Below, in pieces: positions 51,275-60,026 of a stretch of 64,000 nucleotides of DNA. Source of the DNA: CAVZCK01 sp963798805 (lineage in GTDB: Bacteria; Pseudomonadota; Alphaproteobacteria; Rhizobiales; Rhodomicrobiaceae); contig CAWCVC010000002.1 in the NCBI GenBank assembly GCA_963798805.1, forward strand, positions 620,001-684,000, written 5' to 3'. Both the position numbers and the translations under genes were made by a program. Below the pieces are notes generated by a model. That model saw nothing but the letters and a program-made list of their open reading frames with translations. It was not told the origin of the DNA and ran no database searches. The first letter of the stretch is position 1, and each line of letters opens with the position of its first letter.

Positions 51275-52708
51275 TCAATTCAGCGGCGCGGTGAGCGAAA
51301 CCCGGCCGCTCCAGGCCGAATAATCCGCCGTGCCGATACCCTCGACGGCGCCAGTGGCCTGGATGCTGATGCCGTTGGCGGTGCCCAGCGTCACGCCTGC
51401 CTCCGCCTTTGCACCGGCATCATTGGAGAAGTCGGTGGCTTCGAACGCCTTTGCGGGCTCCAGACGGTCGAATGTCCAGCCCGTGCTGAGCGCGGCATTC
51501 GGCTGTAGAAAGCTGCCGTCCTCGAGCGGAATCCGGTAGGAGAGGCCCGAGCCGACGCCGAGCCGGCCGGCGACGGAGGCACCGTCATCGATGCTGCCGG
51601 CAGGCATACGGGACGGATCGGCAAAGCGGTCGTCGACCATGGCGAGCGCGACATTCGGCGTGAAGTCCAGGCCGAACAGCTTTCGCTTGCCGGAAAGCTG
51701 GCCGCGCAAGAGCTCGCGGTTGGTGTCGAAGGCGACCCGCGTCCCGTCGGGCATGGTGCCGATGTTGTTGGTGTTGCCCCAGGCGGCGCGGGCATCGAAC
51801 ACCAGATCGGGCGCAAGCCGCACGCTGGCATAGGGACCGACCAGGAAGCCATCGCTGCTCAGCGCCGAATTGAGCTGGGTATAGTCTTCGCGATATTGGT
51901 CGAGCTGGAGCATCGCCCCGACCATGATGCCGGGCCCCAGCAGATAGTCGGTGCCGAGATTGACGCCTCCGGTGCTGCCATTGGCGTTGTAATGCAAATT
52001 GTTCTCGTCGAATGTTTGCTTGATCTGCGTGCCTTTCGCCTCCACCCAGACATCGAGCTTGTTGTCGGCGAAGGCACCGCCTTCGGCCGCGGCAAGATTT
52101 TGCAGGCTGGTCGAGACGCTGACCTGGGTCGGCTCGCCATTCTCGCCGAGCACGGTCGTGCTCTTGACCGCCTTGTCGATGCTCTTGGGCTTGGCGTCGC
52201 GCCGTCGCAGGCTGGCCTGGGCGGTGTCGTCGGAGAGCAGGCGGTCGTCACGGCGCTGCACGAAGGCTTCCGGCGTTGCGGATGGGGTGGCGCTTGCCGA
52301 GCGCGTCTGGCAGGAGACCTCGAAAGTGAGCGGCGCCGAGCCGTCGGCGCGGTATTCAAGGCCGTACAGACCGTCGAGCGGCACGGTGTAGGTCGCCTCG
52401 CGCGGCGCGGCGCCGGACAGGATCAGCCCTTCCGCTTCGCCGCCATCGATCAGCGTGACCGAGCCCGTCGCGGCGCCGTCGCTCGCGCCCGTCATGCGAA
52501 GCTGCAAAGTGTCGCCGGCCTGGAGCGGCACGACGCCGGTGCGATGAGCGAGCGTTGCGCCCGGCTGCAAGGTTACCGGCCCGGCCGCGAGCGCCGCGCA
52601 GCCGGAGGCCTCGTCGGCCGATGCGCCGTCTGATTTGCCTGCGGCCAGCAGAGCCAAACAGCTGAGCGCTGCTAAAGATCGAAGCTTGCGAAGAGGGGTC
52701 TTGCTCAC
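51275..52708 (-). CDS. autotransporter beta-barrel protein with short passenger
   Basis: 477 residues from a GTG at 52708 (VSKTPLRKLRSLAALSCLALLAAG signal peptide; GAGGGA upstream); the longer frame to 52861 has no signal. A ~100-residue N-terminal beta domain is followed by a Ser/Arg-rich linker and a C-terminal autotransporter-type barrel of about 270 residues (NKLDVWVEAKGTQIKQTF, GTDYLLGPGIMVGAMLQLDQY, VGPYASVRLAPDLVFDARAAWG, GRVSLTAPLN at the end). The passenger is very small, so it may present only a surface patch or act as an outer-membrane protein. Function unknown. Confidence 0.78.
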   Translation of the reverse strand: MSKTPLRKLRSLAALSCLALLAAGKSDGASADEASGCAALAAGPVTLQPGATLAHRTGVVPLQAGDTLQLRMTGASDGAATGSVTLIDGGEAEGLILSGAAPREATYTVPLDGLYGLEYRADGSAPLTFEVSCQTRSASATPSATPEAFVQRRDDRLLSDDTAQASLRRRDAKPKSIDKAVKSTTVLGENGEPTQVSVSTSLQNLAAAEGGAFADNKLDVWVEAKGTQIKQTFDENNLHYNANGSTGGVNLGTDYLLGPGIMVGAMLQLDQYREDYTQLNSALSSDGFLVGPYASVRLAPDLVFDARAAWGNTNNIGTMPDGTRVAFDTNRELLRGQLSGKRKLFGLDFTPNVALAMVDDRFADPSRMPAGSIDDGASVAGRLGVGSGLSYRIPLEDGSFLQPNAALSTGWTFDRLEPAKAFEATDFSNDAGAKAEAGVTLGTANGISIQATGAVEGIGTADYSAWSGRVSLTAPLN

Positions 52709-52878
52709 CGAAAATCGTCCCTCGCCACCCAGTACACGCAACACTGATACCTCGCTGCAATCTGATGATTCTGCGGCCTTATCGCCTGATTTTGGAGCCG
52801 GGCACAACCCATAGACGGCAAGCGCGGCAAAATTGTGCAATGCAACAGCCGCGGTGGTCACAGCTTCGTGCAGGAGGG

Positions 52879-54087
52879 TTAGCGCGGGGTCGATGTCGCC
52901 GTGCGCAGGTGCGTATGCGGCCCGTCGATATATGGGATCTCCTTGCGCCAGAGATTGCCGCTCACCGCCTTGTCATAACCGTATTTGAACACGGCGCGCA
53001 TATAGGCGGTGTCGAAGCTCGGCTTCAGCTCCGGCGGGAAATCGTCGCCGATATAGGAGAGGTTGAAGTCGATATTGTGGTCGCGGGCGAATTCCCGCGT
53101 CGCCACCAGCGTGAGTCTGGCATGAGTTTTGATGAGACTCTCGAGCGAGCGGGTGAGAACAGGGCCGGTGGAGCCCTCCACGACCTCGAAATCCGGCTTG
53201 AGCCGGTTGTTGATGACGATGTAGAGCCGGACCGGCAGGCGGGTCGGGCGCTTGGCCGAAGCCCCGCGCGCCAGGATGGCTTCCGGAATCGTGAAAACCT
53301 GGAGGGTCGCCCCGCCATCGACATGTAGCTCGGAGAAATGCTTGCCGTTCGCCTCGACGTCGATCAGCGTCGGCGCGAAGACGCCCGGAATGCTCGCCGA
53401 AGCCGTCAGGATATTGCGGATGAGACCCAGCGCGCTCGGCTGTCCGCTGGCGGCAATGGTGCCCAGATCCCAGACGACGGGGCGCTGGGCATCGAGATTG
53501 GTGGTGACGACCAGCAGCCGGCGGCCGAGCCGGTGCTCGGCGGCGATCCGCCTCAAGAGTTCCTGGTCGACGAATGCGGAGACCAGATCGTACAGCGCTG
53601 CGCGCCGCGAATCCTGGGAGAACAGGAAAGTCAGGATGCCACCCGAGCCGATGCTGGCCGCGATGCCGCTCGTCCAGGCCCTGCGCAGCTCAGGGTCATA
53701 GGGTGGACCGAGGAATGCGAGGGGAGCGATGAGCGCTCCGGCACTGACGCCGGTGACCATGGCGTAGCTCGGCCGCTCGTGCCGGGCGCTGAGGCCGTTC
53801 AGCACGCCCGCGCCGAAAGCGCCGTTGGAGGCGCCTCCCGACAAGGCCAGAATGTCCAAAGAGCCGGTTCGCTGTGCCGCAACGAAGAGCGAGGGCAATT
53901 TGATGGCGGCGCGGATCTCGTCGCCCGCGGCATCGGCCCAGTAGCGCGCGCCGGGGATACCGGGAATCTGCGCGATTGCGTCCTGGCGGGCCGTGAACTG
54001 GTCCCGAGGCAGGCTCGAACAGCCTGCCGCTGCAACGATCAGCAAAGCCGCGCAGACATAGCGCAGGAGCGGGTTGAAAATGCCCAT
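52879..54087 (-). CDS. patatin-like phospholipase lipoprotein
   Basis: 402 residues from the ATG at 54087. A lipoprotein signal ends in the lipobox AAAGC (Cys at residue 22). The patatin core has LALSGGASNGAFGAGVLNGL (oxyanion Gly loop), the nucleophile GVSAGALIAP and the dyad Asp in LHVDGGATLQV. It hydrolyses acyl lipids, probably at the periplasmic face of a membrane. Stands alone between the autotransporter and rnd. Confidence 0.88.
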   Translation of the reverse strand: MGIFNPLLRYVCAALLIVAAAGCSSLPRDQFTARQDAIAQIPGIPGARYWADAAGDEIRAAIKLPSLFVAAQRTGSLDILALSGGASNGAFGAGVLNGLSARHERPSYAMVTGVSAGALIAPLAFLGPPYDPELRRAWTSGIAASIGSGGILTFLFSQDSRRAALYDLVSAFVDQELLRRIAAEHRLGRRLLVVTTNLDAQRPVVWDLGTIAASGQPSALGLIRNILTASASIPGVFAPTLIDVEANGKHFSELHVDGGATLQVFTIPEAILARGASAKRPTRLPVRLYIVINNRLKPDFEVVEGSTGPVLTRSLESLIKTHARLTLVATREFARDHNIDFNLSYIGDDFPPELKPSFDTAYMRAVFKYGYDKAVSGNLWRKEIPYIDGPHTHLRTATSTPR

Positions 54088-54259
54088 CGGCAGTGCCCCA
54101 TCTTGCCTTCCCACGCCCCGGTCCGGTTGCTAGCAGCGATGATCGGTGGGGTCAAAGGAAGGTCGCCTGAGCTGGACGCTGCGGCGCAACAATTTTCGCA
54201 ACTGTGGCCGGCGGGTGTCTACCCGGGGCCGTGGCAGACGTCGGGAGATGAGGGCGCAG

Positions 54260-55516
54260 TCAGTCGGCGGTGCCGGATGCCAGGAGGCCGGCGCTATTCT
54301 CGCTGTCGTCGCGCGCCGCCGATAAGGACCGGCCGGAGCCTGCCATCTCGCCCAACTCATCCAGGGGCAGGGTGACGACCTTGCCATTTTCGATGGCGAT
54401 CGCCAGCCGTCCCGCCTTGATGGCGAGCGCGCTCTCTCCGAACAGCTCCCGCCGCCAGCCATGCAGAGCCGGAACATCGGCGTGATCGTCGAGCGCGATC
54501 TTGTCGAGATCGTCGCTGGTGGCGATCAGCTTGGCGGCAACGTCGTGATTGGCGGCGACCGCCTTGAGCAGCACCCGAAACAGATCGGCTGCCGCCGCGG
54601 CGGATGGCGGCAAAGGCTGGGTGAGCTCCAGCGGCGGCAGCTCCTCCTGCGGGCGTGTCAGGCCGCGCTTGACCGCTTCGACGAGGTCGCGCGCCCGTGC
54701 CGAGCGGGCAAAGCCGTCATGGATGGTGCGCAGCTTGGCCAGTTCGTCGGGCGTCGTCGGGGCCTGCACCATGACATCATAGATCGTGTCGTCCTTGATG
54801 ACGCGGTTGCGCGGCACGTTCTGGCTCTGCGCCTCGCGCTCCCGCCATGCCGCCACCTCGATCATTACCGCCAGATCCTTGAGGCTGCGCGCCCGCATTT
54901 TCAGCCGCCGCCAGGCATCTTCCGGCTGGGTCTGGTAATTGCCCGGATTGACCAGCTCGGCCATTTCCTCGTTCAGCCAGGAGGCGCGGCCGGTCGCCTC
55001 CAGCCGCTGCTTCAGCTTCACATAGATGCCGCGCAGATGGGTCACATCGCCGAGGGCGTAATGAAGCTGCTTTTCGGTGAGGGGGCGGCGCGCCCAGTCG
55101 GTGAAACGCGAGCTCTTGTCGAGATTCTTGCGCATCAGGCGCTTGACCAGAGCACTGTAGCTCGCCGCCTCGCCGAAACCGCAGACCATCGCCGCGATCT
55201 GCGTGTCGAAAATCGGCAGCGGGATGATGCGGGCGAGATGATAAACGATCTCGATGTCCTGACGGGCGGCGTGAAAGACCTTCATCACTCTCGGGTCAGC
55301 CATCAGCTCGAAAAACGGCGCCAGATCGATGCCCGGGCTCAGCGGATCGACGATGCCTTCGGTGCCCGGCGCGGCAAGCTGGATCAGGCAGAGCTGCGGC
55401 CAATAGGTCGACTGCCGCATGAATTCGGTGTCGACGGCGACGAATTCGGTCTGGGCGAGCTTCTGGCAGAACGCGGCGAGATCGCCGCTTGTGGAAATCA
55501 TCGGAATCGTAGTCAT
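54260..55516 (-). CDS. rnd: ribonuclease D
   Basis: 418 residues. The DEDDy exonuclease site is complete: FVAVDTEFMR, KVFHAARQDIEIVYH and YALGDVTHLRGIY. Two HRDC-type domains follow (VAAWREREAQSQNVPRNRVIKDDTIYDVM; RPQEELPPLE..). It trims the 3' ends of tRNA and other stable RNA. Divergent from aspS, separated by 331 bp that hold CTAG palindrome pair 3. Confidence 0.94.
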   Translation of the reverse strand: MTTIPMISTSGDLAAFCQKLAQTEFVAVDTEFMRQSTYWPQLCLIQLAAPGTEGIVDPLSPGIDLAPFFELMADPRVMKVFHAARQDIEIVYHLARIIPLPIFDTQIAAMVCGFGEAASYSALVKRLMRKNLDKSSRFTDWARRPLTEKQLHYALGDVTHLRGIYVKLKQRLEATGRASWLNEEMAELVNPGNYQTQPEDAWRRLKMRARSLKDLAVMIEVAAWREREAQSQNVPRNRVIKDDTIYDVMVQAPTTPDELAKLRTIHDGFARSARARDLVEAVKRGLTRPQEELPPLELTQPLPPSAAAAADLFRVLLKAVAANHDVAAKLIATSDDLDKIALDDHADVPALHGWRRELFGESALAIKAGRLAIAIENGKVVTLPLDELGEMAGSGRSLSAARDDSENSAGLLASGTAD

Positions 55517-55626
55517 CGAGATTTTTATATAGGAGCCTATCCGCCTTGTCCCCTGTTATAGGGCATGGGTTGACAAGGGCCTTGCCTCGTGCGCTTCTCG
55601 CGCCGAAATCATTTCTTGGCTGGACG

Positions 55627-55702
55627 CCAGTGTCCCGAATCCGAAGTTCGCCTCATTTTTCGGCTTGCTCCGTAGCGAACTTCGGATTCAAAGGGACACT
55701 AG
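55627..55702. repeat. CTAG palindrome pair 3, member A (76 bp, inverted)
   Basis: Outer arms CCAGTGTCCC (one mismatch from CTAG) and GGGACACTAG; inner arm GAATCCGAAGTTCGC pairs with GCGAACTTCGGATTC. The bulge is AAA on the 3' side, so it is inverted. Read in reverse it starts CTAGTGTCCCTTTG, identical to the start of the element at 4830. Thirteen bases separate it from its partner. Confidence 0.85.
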
Positions 55703-55715
55703 CAACGATGGGATC

Positions 55716-55794
55716 CTAGTGTGGTTTAGATCGGGAAGTCCCCTAGAAGCGCTCGCCGAAACAATGTAGGGGACTTTCCCGATCACCACACTAG
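55716..55794. repeat. CTAG palindrome pair 3, member B (79 bp)
   Basis: The 5' arm CTAGTGTGGT + TTA + GATCGGGAAGTCCCCTA pairs with a 3' arm starting TAGGGGACTTTCCCGATC and ending ACCACACTAG. The loop has GAAGCGCTCGCCGAAAC. It lies 50 bp before the aspS start in the rnd-aspS divergent gap; the rest of 55517-55847 shows no gene. Confidence 0.85.
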
Positions 55795-55847
55795 ATTGGC
55801 AGCATTTTCGCCGCCCGGCTTCCGCCGATCACCGGAAAGTTTCGCAT

Positions 55848-57722
55848 ATGGAAAAGACCGTCAGCAAGAAGGCGTCTAAAAAGGCGAAATCCGCCTCGGA
55901 GCCACCGGAAAAGGCCAAAGCGCTCCCCGAGACGCCGCCCTACCGCACCCATACATGCGGGGTGCTGCGCATTGGCGATGTCGGCAAGACCGCCCGGCTC
56001 TCGGGCTGGGTGCACCGGGTGCGCGATCATGGCGGGCTCTTGTTCATCGACCTTCGCGACCATTACGGGGTGACGCAGTGCGTGGTCGAGCCGGACAGCC
56101 CGGCCTTCAAGGCCGCCGAGCGGGTTCGGGCCGAATGGGTGATCCGCGTCGACGGCACGGTCGAGGCGCGCACCGCCGATACGGTCAACCCGAACATGCC
56201 GACCGGCGAGATCGAGCTGAGGATTTCCGCGCTCGACATTCTCTCAGAGGCCGACGAGCTGCCGCTGCCGGTATTCGGCGAGCCGGACTATCCGGAGGAC
56301 ACGCGGCTCAAATACCGCTTTCTCGACCTGCGCCGCGAGACGCTTCATCACAACATCATGAAGCGCTCGGCGATCGTCGCCTCGATCCGCCGCCGCATGA
56401 ACGAGGCCGGTTTCTTCGAGTTTCAGACGCCGATCCTGACGGCCTCCTCGCCGGAGGGCGCGCGCGACTTCCTGGTGCCCTCGCGCCTGCATCTGGGCAA
56501 GTTCTACGCGCTGCCGCAGGCGCCGCAGCAGTTCAAGCAGCTGATCATGATCGCCGGCTTCGATCGCTATTTCCAGATCGCGCCCTGCTTCCGTGATGAG
56601 GATGCGCGCGCCGACCGCTCGCCCGGCGAGTTCTACCAGCTCGATCTGGAAATGAGCTTCGTTACACAGGAGGACGTATTCCAGGCGGTCGAGCCGGTGT
56701 TGCACGGCCTGTTCGAGGAGTTCGGCGAAGGCAAGCCGGTGACGCCGCGCTTCCCGCGCATCCCTTACGATGAGGCGATTGCGAAATACGGCACCGACAA
56801 GCCGGATTTGCGCAACCCGATCGTGATGCAGGACGTCAGCGAGCATTTCCGCGGCTCCGGCTTCAAGGTGTTCGCCGGGATGCTCGAGCGGGACGCCAAG
56901 GCGCGCGTCTGGGCGATCCCGGCACCGACCGGCGGCAGCCGCGCCTTTTGCGACCGCATGAACGCCTGGGCGCAGAAGGAAGGCCAGCCGGGGCTCGGCT
57001 ATATCTTCTTCCGCGAAGGCGAGGCTGCCGGTCCGATCGCCAAGAATATCGGGCCGGAGCGTTCCGAGGCGATCCGCGAGATGCTCGACCTGAAGGAAGG
57101 CGATGCGGTGTTCTTCGTCGCCGGCGACCCGGCGAAATTCTACAAATTCGCCGGTGAGGCGCGCAGCCGCGCCGGAGAGGAGCTGGGGCTGACGCGCAAG
57201 GATCGCTTCGAGTTCTGCTGGATCACCGATTTCCCGTTCTACGAATGGAACGAGGAGGAGAAGAAGATCTACTTCTCCCACAATCCCTTCTCGATGCCGC
57301 AGGGTGGGCTCGAGGCGCTCCTGGCGGCGCAGGCGCAAGGCCCGGAAGCCCTGCTCGGGCTCAAAGCCTATCAATATGACATCGTCTGCAACGGCGTCGA
57401 GCTGTCTTCCGGCGCCATCCGGAACCACATTCCGGAGATTATGTACAAGGCTTTCGAGATCGCCGGCTACGGCCCGGAGGCGGTCAACGGCAAGTTCGGC
57501 GGCATGATCCGGGCGCTGAAATTCGGCGCGCCGCCGCATGGCGGCATCGCTCCCGGCATCGACCGCATCGTCATGCTGCTTTGCGGCACCGACAACTTAC
57601 GCGACGTCACCATGTTCCCGATGAACCAGCGCGCCGAGGATCTGCTGATGGGCGCGCCCTCCGAAGTGTCGCCGCGCCAACTTCAGGAGCTGCATATCCG
57701 GCTCAGCCTGCCGAAGACGTAA
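55848..57722 (+). CDS. aspS: aspartyl-tRNA synthetase
   Basis: 624 residues, about 30 longer than usual because of a Lys/Ser/Pro-rich N-terminal tail (to residue ~35). The OB fold begins GVLRIGDVGKTARLSGWVHRVRDHGG. Class II motifs are present: FLDLRRE, FQTPILTASSPEGARDFLVP, CFRDEDARADRSPGEFYQLD and GIAPGIDRIVMLLCGTDNLRD. It charges tRNA-Asp; many alphaproteobacterial enzymes also misacylate tRNA-Asn, which cannot be judged here. The motif 2 loop reads SPGEFYQLDLE where QPEFTQIDLE is commoner. Confidence 0.95.
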   Translation: MEKTVSKKASKKAKSASEPPEKAKALPETPPYRTHTCGVLRIGDVGKTARLSGWVHRVRDHGGLLFIDLRDHYGVTQCVVEPDSPAFKAAERVRAEWVIRVDGTVEARTADTVNPNMPTGEIELRISALDILSEADELPLPVFGEPDYPEDTRLKYRFLDLRRETLHHNIMKRSAIVASIRRRMNEAGFFEFQTPILTASSPEGARDFLVPSRLHLGKFYALPQAPQQFKQLIMIAGFDRYFQIAPCFRDEDARADRSPGEFYQLDLEMSFVTQEDVFQAVEPVLHGLFEEFGEGKPVTPRFPRIPYDEAIAKYGTDKPDLRNPIVMQDVSEHFRGSGFKVFAGMLERDAKARVWAIPAPTGGSRAFCDRMNAWAQKEGQPGLGYIFFREGEAAGPIAKNIGPERSEAIREMLDLKEGDAVFFVAGDPAKFYKFAGEARSRAGEELGLTRKDRFEFCWITDFPFYEWNEEEKKIYFSHNPFSMPQGGLEALLAAQAQGPEALLGLKAYQYDIVCNGVELSSGAIRNHIPEIMYKAFEIAGYGPEAVNGKFGGMIRALKFGAPPHGGIAPGIDRIVMLLCGTDNLRDVTMFPMNQRAEDLLMGAPSEVSPRQLQELHIRLSLPKT

Positions 57723-57732
57723 AATTGCGCGG

Positions 57733-57768
57733 TTGACTGATAGCTTCCATTTGTGATAGCTATCTATC
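57733..57768 (+). promoter_or_regulatory. promoter/operator of PIN toxin-antitoxin operon
   Basis: TTGACT (57733-57738) is followed by TGATAGCT at 57739 and again at 57754 (a direct repeat 15 bases apart), and the second copy extends to the palindrome GATAGCTATC, directly before the antitoxin ATG at 57769. A -10 could lie in TAGCTAT. The repeat arrangement fits autoregulation by the HTH antitoxin. Confidence 0.5.
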
Positions 57769-58113
57769 ATGACAAGCTCTGAACAAATCAAGGCCGCCCG
57801 CGCCCTCTTGCGCATGGAGCAGGAAGAGCTGGCCCGGCGTTCCGGCGTCTCCGTCACCACCATCAGGAGGCTGGAGGCGGCGGGCGGCGAGTCCCTGGTC
57901 GCCGAGGGGACGACGGCGACAGTGCGCAAGGCGTTGGAGGAGGCCGGCGTGGAATTCATTCATCAAGGCGTCGGCCTCAAGCCGGTGTCCCGCGACGCCG
58001 AGGCGCTGCTGGAGCGTCTGCGCGCCATCGCCAAACGCGCAGCGGCGGACAGCGAGGGCCGCGAATGGCTGACCGATGCCGATCTTTACGGCGATGATGG
58101 CCTGCCGAAATAG
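57769..58113 (+). CDS. HTH antitoxin with VapB-like C-terminal tail
   Basis: 114 residues. Residues 1-62 are a compact XRE-type HTH (IKAARALLRMEQEELARRSGVSVTTIRRLEAAGG..VRKALEEAGVEFI), common as a stand-alone protein in Alphaproteobacteria. The remaining part is a helix (DAEALLERLRAIAKRAAADSEG) and the end REWLTDADLYGDDGLPK, which resembles the toxin-wrapping tail of Rv0623-type VapB antitoxins (..YDENGLPR). The PIN toxin starts seven bases later. Likely a DNA-binding antitoxin with swapped N-terminal domain. Confidence 0.75.
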   Translation: MTSSEQIKAARALLRMEQEELARRSGVSVTTIRRLEAAGGESLVAEGTTATVRKALEEAGVEFIHQGVGLKPVSRDAEALLERLRAIAKRAAADSEGREWLTDADLYGDDGLPK

Positions 58114-58119
58114 CGCTCC

Positions 58120-58527
58120 GTGATCGCGATCGACACATCGGCGCTGATCGCAATCTTCCGGCTGGAGCCCGAGGCCGACGGCTTTCTCAAGACGATTGTA
58201 AAAGCCGAAGGCCGGGTGATCTCGGCGCTGAGCCTGCTCGAGACCTCGATGGTGATGAGTGGCGGCGCGTTTGACGCTACGGCCTTCGAGCCGCTGGACG
58301 AATTCCTGATCGAGGCCGGCATCGAGGTCGTTCCCTTCGATGCCGGGCAGGCAAAGCTGGCGCGCGAGGCGTTTCTGCGCTTCGGCAAGGGGCGGCATAA
58401 GGCGGGCCTCAATTTCGGCGACTGCGCCTCCTATGCGCTGGCGAAATCCAGACGGGCGCCGCTGCTGTTCAAGGGCGGGGATTTCGGCCATACCGACATC
58501 ATGCAGGCCCACCCTGCGGCGCCATAG
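58120..58527 (+). CDS. vapC: PIN domain ribonuclease toxin (VapC family)
   Basis: 135 residues. Acidic site: Asp in MIAIDTSALIAIF, Glu in SLLETSMV, Asp in NFGDCASYALAKS and Asp in LLFKGGDFGHTDI, all in the order seen in VapC toxins. It is a Mg2+-dependent RNase, usually cutting tRNA or rRNA, held in check by the upstream antitoxin. Start GTG directly after the antitoxin stop region. Confidence 0.9.
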   Translation: MIAIDTSALIAIFRLEPEADGFLKTIVKAEGRVISALSLLETSMVMSGGAFDATAFEPLDEFLIEAGIEVVPFDAGQAKLAREAFLRFGKGRHKAGLNFGDCASYALAKSRRAPLLFKGGDFGHTDIMQAHPAAP

Positions 58528-58638
58528 GCTGTGCTTCTCGTCCGCCGCTAGCGCCATCGCCGCGGCGAGACGGTGCTTTATCATCGGCCTGGCGGCGGGT
58601 TAAAGTCGCTCGCGATTTGCACGGGTTAACCGGGCTGA

Positions 58639-59421
58639 ATGCAAGAGATGATCGCCGAGCTTCTCACAACCACACTCGCCCTCACCGCGATCATCGCGGC
58701 GCGCTATCTCATCTTTTCAGGGCTCGCATACTGGCTGCTCTGGCAACGCGGCGGCGAGAAGCTGCGGGCCAAGCGCCTCAACCGCGACCGGCCGATGCGC
58801 CGCGTCATCAGCCGAGAAATCCGGCTGTCGCTGCTCTCCTCGGTGGTTTACGCCGCGCCGGCAGCCTGCGTGCTGGTTCTGTGGCTGCATGGCGGCACGA
58901 AGATCTATAGCGACTGGCCGGCCCATGGCGGCGTGCCCTACCTCTTTTTTAGCGCCTTTGTCTATCTCGCGATCCAGGACAGCTATTATTACTGGGCGCA
59001 CCGGCTGATGCATGCCCCGCGCCTGTTCCGCTGGATGCATGCCGGCCATCACCGCTCGCGCCAGCCGACGCCTTTCGCCTCATTCGCCTTCGATCCCGCG
59101 GAGGCGCTGGTCACGGCCTGGCTTTTGCCGGCCATGACCTTCCTCATCCCGGTCCATATCATCGTGGTCGTCGCTCTCCTGCTGTTCATGACGGTGACGG
59201 CCGTGATGAACCATTCCGGCTGGGAGATGCTGCCGCAAAGCTTCGTACACGGCCCGATCGGCGGCCAGCTCATTTCCGCCACCCATCACAGCCTGCACCA
59301 CACCCGGTTCGACGCCAATTACGGCCTCTATTTCCGTTTCTGGGACCGGATCATGGGGACGGACGCCATGCCGAAGCGGGAAAGTCCGACCGGCGTAGCG
59401 GCGCGGGCGGCAAATCCGTAA
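58639..59421 (+). CDS. sterol desaturase / fatty acid hydroxylase family membrane protein
   Basis: 260 residues with four or more membrane helices. The di-iron histidine boxes are complete: HRLMH, HAGHH, and HHSLHH with an additional MNHSGWE. This superfamily hydroxylates or desaturates fatty acids, carotenoids or sterols at the membrane face. The ceramidase-like protein 1.2 kb downstream may hint at sphingolipid-type lipids, but this is only context. Confidence 0.9.
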   Translation: MQEMIAELLTTTLALTAIIAARYLIFSGLAYWLLWQRGGEKLRAKRLNRDRPMRRVISREIRLSLLSSVVYAAPAACVLVLWLHGGTKIYSDWPAHGGVPYLFFSAFVYLAIQDSYYYWAHRLMHAPRLFRWMHAGHHRSRQPTPFASFAFDPAEALVTAWLLPAMTFLIPVHIIVVVALLLFMTVTAVMNHSGWEMLPQSFVHGPIGGQLISATHHSLHHTRFDANYGLYFRFWDRIMGTDAMPKRESPTGVAARAANP

Positions 59422-59449
59422 TGCGCACGGAAGACGGCGCGCCGGGAAA

Positions 59450-59858
59450 TCAACCCGTCATGCCGAGCTGTGTCAGCAGGCTGGCACGGTCCCAATAAGC
59501 GCGCTGCTCGAGGATCTTGCCATCGCGGATGGTGAACAGCGTCGCGCCGTGCAGTACATAGGACTTGCCGTTCGGCCGGCGCCCGCCGAACGGCCCGCGG
59601 AACGTGCCGCGCGACCGCCAGAACCACGCCGCGTGCTCGCCGTCCTCGATCAGGGCTTCGGTCTCGATGGTGCTGTCGGGAAAGGCGGCAAAGAACGCGG
59701 CCAGCATGTCGCGAAATCTTGCTCTGTCCGATCGCCGGCTCGCCGAGGGCGTGCTGCCAGAGCACGGCGTCATCTGCATATAGCGCCGCCTGCGCGGAGG
59801 CATCCCGCCGGTTGAAGCCGTCGATCCATTTCCCGACGATGTCCACGGTTTCAGACAT
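59450..59858 (-). pseudogene. NTF2-like (SnoaL) protein with a frameshift
   Basis: The N-terminal half reads MSETVDIVGKWIDGFNRRDASAQAALYADDAVLWQHALGEPAIGQS in one frame; from about 59725 the neighbouring frame continues RARFRDMLAAFFAAFPDSTIETEALIEDGEHAAWFWRSRGTFRGPF..GATLFTIRDGKILEQRAYWDRASLL. Together they form one ~135-residue NTF2/SnoaL-like domain. The joined span is 409 bases, not a multiple of three, so a one-base indel is present. Function of the intact relatives is varied (ester cyclases, isomerases). Confidence 0.8.
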
Positions 59859-60026
59859 TTGCCTCGTCTGGCAGCTGGCGCCAACAATAAAGCCGCGCGA
59901 ACCCGAGTGCCGCCGCGCGGCGCCAAATCTCCGTCAACTTGCGCGCCTGGCGGATCAATTCGCCACTCGACCGCGTAGCGCGAAGCGAAAGACTGCCGTC
60001 AGATCCCCGCCCGTCGGGCGTCCGGA

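Noticed and set aside
56244..57539. 431-codon minus-strand frame opposite aspS
   Set aside because: Antisense shadow of an essential, motif-complete gene.
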